The notes beneath the pieces were generated by a model. The model did no database searches. It was not told where the DNA came from and was given only the letters and a program-made list of their open reading frames with translations. DNA of 6,376 bases from NCBI GenBank assembly GCA_012510335.1, contig JAAZIF010000085.1, positions 1 through 6,376 on the forward strand, written 5' to 3'. Both the position numbers and the translations under genes were made by a program. This document shows, in pieces, positions 1 through 5,800 of the stretch. Every line of letters begins with the position of its first letter. Position 1 is the first letter of the stretch. The DNA comes from Methanomicrobiales archaeon (lineage in GTDB: Archaea; Halobacteriota; Methanomicrobia; Methanomicrobiales; Methanoculleaceae).

Positions 1-2142
1 GAGCGAGAACGGCGGGTCCATCCCGAGAACCCCGCCTGGCACACCTTCGGCGAGATCTGCCGGGACTCCGATACGATAGTCCTTGAGAGCAGGAGGCCGG
101 AGAGGTTCGATGAGTACGGGAATGTACGAGGCAAATTTCTCTTCCTCGACGTCAACAAAGCCCCGTTCCGGGATGAGGATGGAGAGATCATCGGGACCGT
201 GGGGTGCGGCCGCGACGTGACCGAGGAGCGAAGGGTGGAAGAGAGGCTCCGGTGGAGCGAAGCGCTGCTCACACAGATGGCCCAGGCCTCCCCGCTCGCC
301 TACTATGTCGTCGACAACCGGACGGACAAGATCCTCTATTTCAATAGGAGGTTCTCCGATATCTGGGGCCTCTCAGACCTTGAGGATGATATGTGGGCGG
401 GGAAGATCAAGAACGGTGATGTGATCTCCCTCTTAACCCCGCTCTTCAGCGATCCGGAGGCATTTGCCGCAACCTGGGCATTGCTCCAGGATGAAGCGAA
501 CCGGTCGGTCGTAGAGGATGAGATCAGGCTGGTCGACGGCCGGTACATAAGGAGGTTCTCCGCCCAGATCCGCGATACGGATGATCGCTACCTCGGGAGA
601 CTCCACCTCCTTGAGGATATCACGGAGCGGAAGAATGCATCAAAGGCCCTCCGCCGGCACGACGAGATCATGAACGCAGTGAGCTTTGCGGCGGACAGGT
701 TCCTCAAGGAATCGAACTGGAAGGCGCAGATGTACGAGGTTCTTGAGAGGCTCGGCAGGGCGACCGGCGTCAGCAGGGTCTACGCCTTTGAGAACAGCAT
801 GGATCCCGAGACCGGCAGCCTCATCAGCAACCCGTGGTGGAGATGGCACGCAGAGGGGATCGCCGGGGTCAATGACCACGGACTCCCGACCGTCCACTAC
901 GATGCGATTCCCCGCTGGCATGAGGAACTTGCGGCCGGGAGGCCTATCGCCGGACCGGTGCGGGAGTTCCCGGAACCCGAGCAGAGGTACCTTGAGCCTT
1001 TCGGGAGCCGGTCTGTTGTGGTTGTTCCGATCTCTGTTCACGATCAGTGGTGGGGATTCATCGGGTTTGACGAGTGTCAGCGGGAACACACCTGGTCCCC
1101 GGCGGAGATCGACGCGCTCCAGGCAGCGGCGAGCATAATCGGCGCAGCGATCCTCCGGAGGATGAACGAGGAAGTCTACCGAAACCCCGTTGAACGATCC
1201 CCGCTCGGCGTCTACCTGATGCAGGACGGACGCCTGCGGTACTTCAATGCGCGGTTTGCCGAGATCTTCGGGTACTCGCGCGGCGAACTGAACAATCTCG
1301 ACGTACAGGATGCCCTGATCGTCCCGGAATGCCGGGATGAGGTGCGGAAGCTGTACCACTCTCTCCTCTCCGGCGATACCGAATCGGAGCACCACGAGTT
1401 TTGCGGCGTTCACAGAGACGGGCGGATCATACACCTTGAGAACTTCGCAACCCGCCTCTGGTTCGAGGGGCGTCCGGCGGTCATCGGCAACATTGTGGAT
1501 GTTACAGAGCGGAAGCAGATGAATGAGGCGCTTAAGAGCTCGGAGGAGCGCCTGAAGATCATATTCGAGTATGCCCCCGATGCCGTCTACCTAATCGATA
1601 TGGATAGGGCTCTGGTCGATGGAAACCGGGCTGCCGAGAGGTTGTTCGGCTGTTCGAGGAAGGAGTTCATCGGCAGGAGATTTGATGAGGTCGTACGCCT
1701 GCTGCCAGGAGACATGGCAAAGATCGAGGGCATATTCGATCAGCTCAGGGCCGGCAACGCCGCCGGTCCGACTGAGCTGACACTGGCCCGCAGGGATGGC
1801 ACCCGCACCCCCGTGGAGGCAAGGGCGTTTCCGGTGACGATCGACGGCCGGCAGATGGCGCTCGCGACCGACCGTGACATATCGGAGCGGTACCGGATGG
1901 AAGACCTCAAGAAGAAGGCACTCATCCAGATCGAGGAGAACGTCGAGCAGCTCGCTATCCTGAACGACTCCATCCGAAACCCCCTTACGGTCATAATCGC
2001 TCTTGCGGAGATGGCGGATACGGAGATCGACCGGAAGATCATCAGTGTAGCCTGGGAGATCGATGCGATCATCGACCAGCTGGACCAGGGGTGGTTGCTC
2101 TCAAGGAAAGTGAAGGAGTTCCTGATGAAGCACTACTCGTGA
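1..2142 (+). CDS. Multi-PAS/GAF sensor protein with a degenerate kinase-like tail (5' end outside window)
   Basis: This is the C-terminal 713 residues of a cytoplasmic signal-sensing protein; no membrane segment is visible. A GTG at 199 could be taken as a start, but the same frame is open to position 1 and encodes the end of a PAS domain (FLFLDVNKAPFRDEDGEIIG, then RDVTEE), so the gene begins upstream. Counting residues from the window edge, the order is: PAS (1-83, partial), PAS (about 84-220, ending LLEDITERK), GAF (about 236-391, with WWGFIGFDEC and WSPAEIDALQ), PAS (about 393-511, ending IVDVTERKQ), PAS (about 512-636, ending RDISER), then a short helical tail. PAS and GAF domains usually bind small ligands, haem or flavin; the ligands here cannot be read from sequence. 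The tail has NDSIRNPL (655-662), resembling a histidine-kinase H-box, but aspartate sits where histidine is expected. The protein ends about 50 residues later (QGW, KVKEFL), with no HATPase domain. A kinase with a catalytic partner elsewhere, or a non-enzymatic regulator, are the alternatives. Confidence 0.93.
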   Translation, partial: ERERRVHPENPAWHTFGEICRDSDTIVLESRRPERFDEYGNVRGKFLFLDVNKAPFRDEDGEIIGTVGCGRDVTEERRVEERLRWSEALLTQMAQASPLAYYVVDNRTDKILYFNRRFSDIWGLSDLEDDMWAGKIKNGDVISLLTPLFSDPEAFAATWALLQDEANRSVVEDEIRLVDGRYIRRFSAQIRDTDDRYLGRLHLLEDITERKNASKALRRHDEIMNAVSFAADRFLKESNWKAQMYEVLERLGRATGVSRVYAFENSMDPETGSLISNPWWRWHAEGIAGVNDHGLPTVHYDAIPRWHEELAAGRPIAGPVREFPEPEQRYLEPFGSRSVVVVPISVHDQWWGFIGFDECQREHTWSPAEIDALQAAASIIGAAILRRMNEEVYRNPVERSPLGVYLMQDGRLRYFNARFAEIFGYSRGELNNLDVQDALIVPECRDEVRKLYHSLLSGDTESEHHEFCGVHRDGRIIHLENFATRLWFEGRPAVIGNIVDVTERKQMNEALKSSEERLKIIFEYAPDAVYLIDMDRALVDGNRAAERLFGCSRKEFIGRRFDEVVRLLPGDMAKIEGIFDQLRAGNAAGPTELTLARRDGTRTPVEARAFPVTIDGRQMALATDRDISERYRMEDLKKKALIQIEENVEQLAILNDSIRNPLTVIIALAEMADTEIDRKIISVAWEIDAIIDQLDQGWLLSRKVKEFLMKHYS

Positions 2143-2188
2143 GGAGGAGCGGGGCCGCACCAGGCCCGGCGAGAATCCTCTCCTGCCC

Positions 2189-2230
2189 CCGGCGTTTTGC
2201 CTCTTTGAGGCTGTCAGGCCATCCCGCCGG
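2189..2230 (+). terminator. Possible 3' stem-loop after the sensor gene
   Basis: CCGGCG (2189-2194) can pair with CGCCGG (2225-2230), enclosing a smaller hairpin in which GCCTC (2199-2203) pairs with GAGGC (2207-2211). There are short T runs at 2195-2198 and 2204-2206, but no long T tract follows the outer stem. Archaeal termination depends mainly on U-rich stretches, so this is a weak candidate that could simply be chance pairing in GC-rich DNA. Confidence 0.2.
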
Positions 2231-2284
2231 TCTTACGTGCTGCCAGGGGCGATGATGTTAACCCGCCACGCCGGATGCAAATTT

Positions 2285-2313
2285 CCTGGAGCGGGACATA
2301 TCCCGGCTCCAGG
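2285..2313. promoter_or_regulatory. Strong imperfect inverted repeat upstream of the cache gene promoter
   Basis: CCTGGAG (2285-2291) plus CGGGA (2292-2296) pairs with TCCCG (2301-2305) plus CTCCAGG (2307-2313). This gives twelve base pairs around a CATA loop (2297-2300), with a single unpaired G at 2306. It ends 30 bases before the TATA box, where an archaeal activator or repressor could bind. No T tract follows, so it does not look like a typical terminator. It may act as a DNA operator, as an RNA structure at the end of the upstream transcript, or not at all; the pairing is seen directly, the role is inference. Confidence 0.45.
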
Positions 2314-2338
2314 GAGAGGATCCGGTATGGATCTGCAG

Positions 2339-2353
2339 GCAAATTATATAATT
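2339..2353 (+). promoter_or_regulatory. Archaeal TATA box (with possible BRE) for the cache lipoprotein gene
   Basis: TTATATAA (2344-2351) stands out as an AT island in GC-rich surroundings and is preceded by GCAAA, a plausible TFB-recognition (BRE) stretch. The centre of the box lies about 27 bases before the ATG at 2375. Archaeal transcription normally starts about 25-27 bases downstream of the TATA centre, so the transcript should begin at or within a few bases of the start codon. There is no Shine-Dalgarno sequence in 2355-2374, which agrees with a leaderless message. Confidence 0.7.
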
Positions 2354-2374
2354 TAGCAGTATCCACGTGATATA

Positions 2375-2893
2375 ATGAGATCTTTCTTTACCCTGCTCCC
2401 GGTAGTGCTTGCTCTCAGCCTCTCCCTTATATCGGCTGGCTGCATACAGAGCGAGTCTGGAACGACAACACCGGTACAGCACACCTCAAACGAGACGCTC
2501 GTCGCCTTCGTTGAGAGCGCGGTTGCCTACGTGGAGGAGAACGGCAAAGAGAGAGCCCTTGAAGAATTCAGCAATCCTGGGGGGTTGTTTATACAGGGTG
2601 AACTCTACATATATGCCTACGACTTCAACGGCACCACCCTCGCACATCCGATCAACCCGGAGAAGATCGGAATCAACCGGCTGAATGAGACCGAGGATGG
2701 GGTGGGGGCGTTCCTTGTGGCGATGAACGAGGCCATACGGAACGGGGAGAACTTCCACCGGATCGAATACATCAACCCCACGCATAGCCGGACGCTTGAG
2801 TCGAAACTGGCATACGCGGTACAGGTGGATGATGACTGGTGGCTGGGATCCGGCATCTACACCGGGCCTGCCACTCAGGGCAGCGCGGGCTGA
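2375..2893 (+). CDS. Cache-domain lipoprotein (solitary extracytoplasmic sensor domain)
   Basis: A 172-residue protein predicted to be exported and anchored at the outer face of the membrane. Residues 1-22 are a signal peptide (Arg2, hydrophobic stretch 5-19) followed by a lipobox-like SAGC with Cys23 as the likely lipidated residue. A Ser/Thr-rich linker (about 26-41) leads into a single cache domain (about 42-163). Its hallmarks are the LVAFVESAVAYVEENG helix, YIYAYDFNG...LAHP (78-92) and DDDWWLGSGIY (152-162). Cache domains bind small molecules such as amino or carboxylic acids and usually sit in the sensory part of chemoreceptors or kinases. Here the protein ends right after the domain, with no membrane helix or output module, so it may act as a binding protein for a partner. 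The ATG fits the TATA box spacing and a leaderless start. Its 3' end overlaps the facing HEAT gene by 19 bases. The ligand cannot be told from sequence. Confidence 0.92.
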   Translation: MRSFFTLLPVVLALSLSLISAGCIQSESGTTTPVQHTSNETLVAFVESAVAYVEENGKERALEEFSNPGGLFIQGELYIYAYDFNGTTLAHPINPEKIGINRLNETEDGVGAFLVAMNEAIRNGENFHRIEYINPTHSRTLESKLAYAVQVDDDWWLGSGIYTGPATQGSAG

Positions 2894-5800
2894 TCGCGCT
2901 CCCGGATCCTCTTTGCCGCCTCCATCGCGGCCCTCCGGACGTACCAGTCCTCATCACCGAAGACCCTCTCAAGGGGCCCTACCGCTCGCAGATCCCCGAT
3001 CTCAGCCAGGATATCCGCCGCACGCTTCCTGACGTCGTCGTCCTCATCCCCGAGCGCAGCCATGACCGGTTCCATGGCCGGGGCACCCATGGTGACGAGC
3101 GCCGCCGCGGCCTCCCGCCGTATGCTGTAGAAATCATCGTGGAGGAGGGCCATAAGGGGCTCTATCGCCCGTGGATCCCGCAGTTCGCCGAGGATCTTTG
3201 CCGCCCGCCGGCGTATGCTGTCATCGCGGTCATCGAGTACCTGTACCAGGGGCCCGACAGCGATCGCGCCCCGGGTGATTAGATCGCTCCACTGCTCCTT
3301 TGCGATCAGGTAGCAGACCTCCTCCTCCCCGGGTTCCGGGGACCAGCCCAGGCGGTCGAGGGCATCTGCAGCCCCCGCGCGGACACGGAAATGCCTGTCG
3401 GTGAGCGCATCTGGGAGCAGCCGTACTGCCTCATCCCCGATCAGCACAAGGGCGGCCCCGGCGCTCTTCCGGGCAGGATCATCCCCTTCCCTGATGACCC
3501 GGAGGAGCGGTTTTACCGCCGCCTCTCCCATCATGCCGAGCGCCCGCACCACGACGCGCCCCACACGCCAGTCCCCGTGCAGGAGCGTATCGGTGAGCGG
3601 GTCGATGGCGGCCGGGTTCCCGGTCTTCCCGAGCACCGCGGCCACGCCCATCTGGACCGTCGGAGGCCCGCTGCGGAGGGACCGGATCAGCGGCTCGACC
3701 GCCGGATCCCCGATAGATATGAGCGCCCTCGCCGCTCCGAGCCGTATGTGCCAGTCACGGTCCTGGAGGGCATCGATGAGCGGCCCTATAGCCGGCTCCC
3801 CGACCAGCTTGAGCGCCTCGACAGCCTTTCTCTGCCCCCCTTCCCGCTCATCGCGGAGCGCCTTTATCAGTTCAGCGACCGCCGGCTCCCCGATCATACC
3901 GAGCGCCCGCGCCGCCCCCATCTGGATTGTGCTGTCAGGGTCGCCGAGCGCCCGGACCAGCGACTCGACCGCACCGGGACCGAGCTCCGCGGCAGACGTC
4001 CACTGCTCCTTTGCGATAAGGTAGCTGATCATCTCCCTCTCGGTCTCAGGCTTCCATCCGACCCTCCCGAGAACCTCGGCCGCGCCCAGCCGCACGCGGT
4101 AGTGTTCGTTCAGGAGCGCCTCCACGAGAGCTGGGATGACCGGTTCACCGGCCCGCACGAGGGTCTCGATCGCCCCGAGCCTGAGGTCATCGTCCGGGTG
4201 GTTGAGCGCCGAGATGAGGGGCCCGATGGCCGCATCCCCCATGTCGATGAGCAGATCCCCGCCCCTCCGCCTGACGCGCGCATCATCGCTCCCGAGCGCC
4301 TCAAGGAGCGGTTTGATAGAGGCTTCGCCCATATCCGTGAGGATTTCTGCCGCAATATCCCCGGAACCGGGGCGCCCGAGGGCCGGGATGAGTGTAGCAG
4401 CGGCGGGCTCCCCGATCCGGGCCAGAACCCCGGCGGCTGCCCGAGAGATCTCACTATCATCCAGGGCATGGATCAGGGGTTCGACGGCCGCGTCCCCGAT
4501 CTGCACCAGCGTATCCCCCGCAGCCACCCGGCCCCCCTCCTCACCGAGCAGACGGATCAGCGGGGGAACCGCCGGGGGCCCGATCCTGAGAAGTGCCTCC
4601 GCCGCTCCTGCCTGCACGCCCTCATCAAGATCACCGAGCAGTGCAGCCAGGGGTTCGGCGGCCGGGCCCCCTAGGCCTGCGGCGTCAGGCCAGCGCTGCA
4701 GTGCGACCAGGTATGCGGCCTCCTCTTCCACCCCCGCTGGTGTCCAGTCGAGCCTCTCGAGGACCATGGCGGCTCCCATGCGAGTCCGGGCGCTCCTATC
4801 GCCGATCACCGCGACGAGCGACTCCCGCGCATCATCCCCGATCCCTGTGAGCGCGGCCACCGCCCCCGCGTGCCCATCCTCCTCCTCGCCGAGGAGGGGG
4901 ATGAGGGAATCTATCGCAGGCGCCCCTATGCTGATAAGGGCATCGACGGCCTTGCGGTGGAGGCGGTCGCCCCCGCTCCTGACGAGGTCGACTATGGCCG
5001 GGACCGCCTCATGCGCCCCGAGCCTGCCCAGAACCTCGACGGCGCTCTCCCGTGCGGCACCTCCTTCCTCGAGCAGCCCGAGGACCGGAGCCACGGCAGC
5101 CTCCCCGATGGCGATAAGCGCCTCCGCCGCCGCCGGCGCGATGCCTTCATCCGCGAGGGCGCCCACGAGCGACCCCACAGCCGCAGGGTCGCCGATCTCA
5201 CCGAGTGTTCCTGCAGCCTCACTCTTTATGCGGTCGTCATCGCCGCCGAGCGTCTTGATCAGCGGTCCAACGGCCGGCGCGCCCATCAGGGCAAGTTCCA
5301 TCCACTGTTCCCGGGCGATCAGGTACCACGCATGTTCTGTATCGCTCCAGGGCTCCCAGCCCATACCCTCAAGGATATCGGCGGCATGGCCACGGAGAGC
5401 AGAACGTCCGGTAAGTGCCTGGATCAGGGCAGGGATCGCGGGCTCCCCGATCGCGGTCAGTATCATACTGACTGATTCCAGTGTATCCGCATCCGCGTGG
5501 TCCAGGGCCTGGATGCACCCCTCAACCGCCGGCTCCCCGATCTTTGCCAGGGCCTCCGTAGCCGTATCCCGGAGGGCCGGATCAGAGAGCAGACCGATGA
5601 GGGGAGCAACCGCCGGCTCCCCGATCTCGCCGAGCGCCATGACCGTCAATGGACCGATCTCATCATCAGCCTCGTGCAGCAGGTCGATCAGGGGTTCTAT
5701 CGCCGGCTCCCCGATCTCGCCGAGGGTTCGGGCAGCGTTCCACCGGGTCTCCCTGTCCCGGGTTCTCAGGGTGCGGATGAGGGGATCGATTGCGGCCGCG

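Larger units (their letters stand above)
2143..2374. other. Intergenic spacer between the sensor gene and the cache lipoprotein gene
   Basis: This 232-base stretch carries no convincing gene. The first part is GC-rich with a weak nested stem (2189-2230). The middle part (about 2231-2284) shows nothing I can name. The last part has a strong inverted repeat (2285-2313) and an AT-rich promoter (2339-2353). A purine-rich GAGGAGGAG immediately follows the upstream stop (2141-2149) but has no start codon at a useful distance. The separate promoter and the long gap argue that the two + strand genes are not one operon. Confidence 0.75.

Noticed and set aside
640..1434. A 264-codon open frame on the - strand inside the sensor gene
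   Set aside because: It lies opposite well-conserved GAF and PAS coding sequence, has no recognisable domain and no promoter of its own.
2141..2149. GAGGAGGAG as a ribosome binding site for a small gene
   Set aside because: No ATG, GTG or TTG follows at a usable distance; the nearest TTG is almost 50 bases away.
2252..2356. A 34-codon open frame from an ATG at 2252 in the intergenic spacer
   Set aside because: It runs through the inverted repeat and ends inside the promoter of the next gene. It has only a weak ribosome binding site and no recognisable features.
2258..2482. A 74-codon open frame on the - strand across the lipoprotein promoter
   Set aside because: It overlaps the TATA box and signal peptide coding region and shows no family resemblance or sensible start signal.
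3391..4674. A 427-codon open frame on the + strand opposite the HEAT gene
   Set aside because: It is Arg/Pro/Asp-rich with a period matching the HEAT units (RLPD, ERPD motifs), resembles no known family, and lies in another shadow frame of the same repeats.
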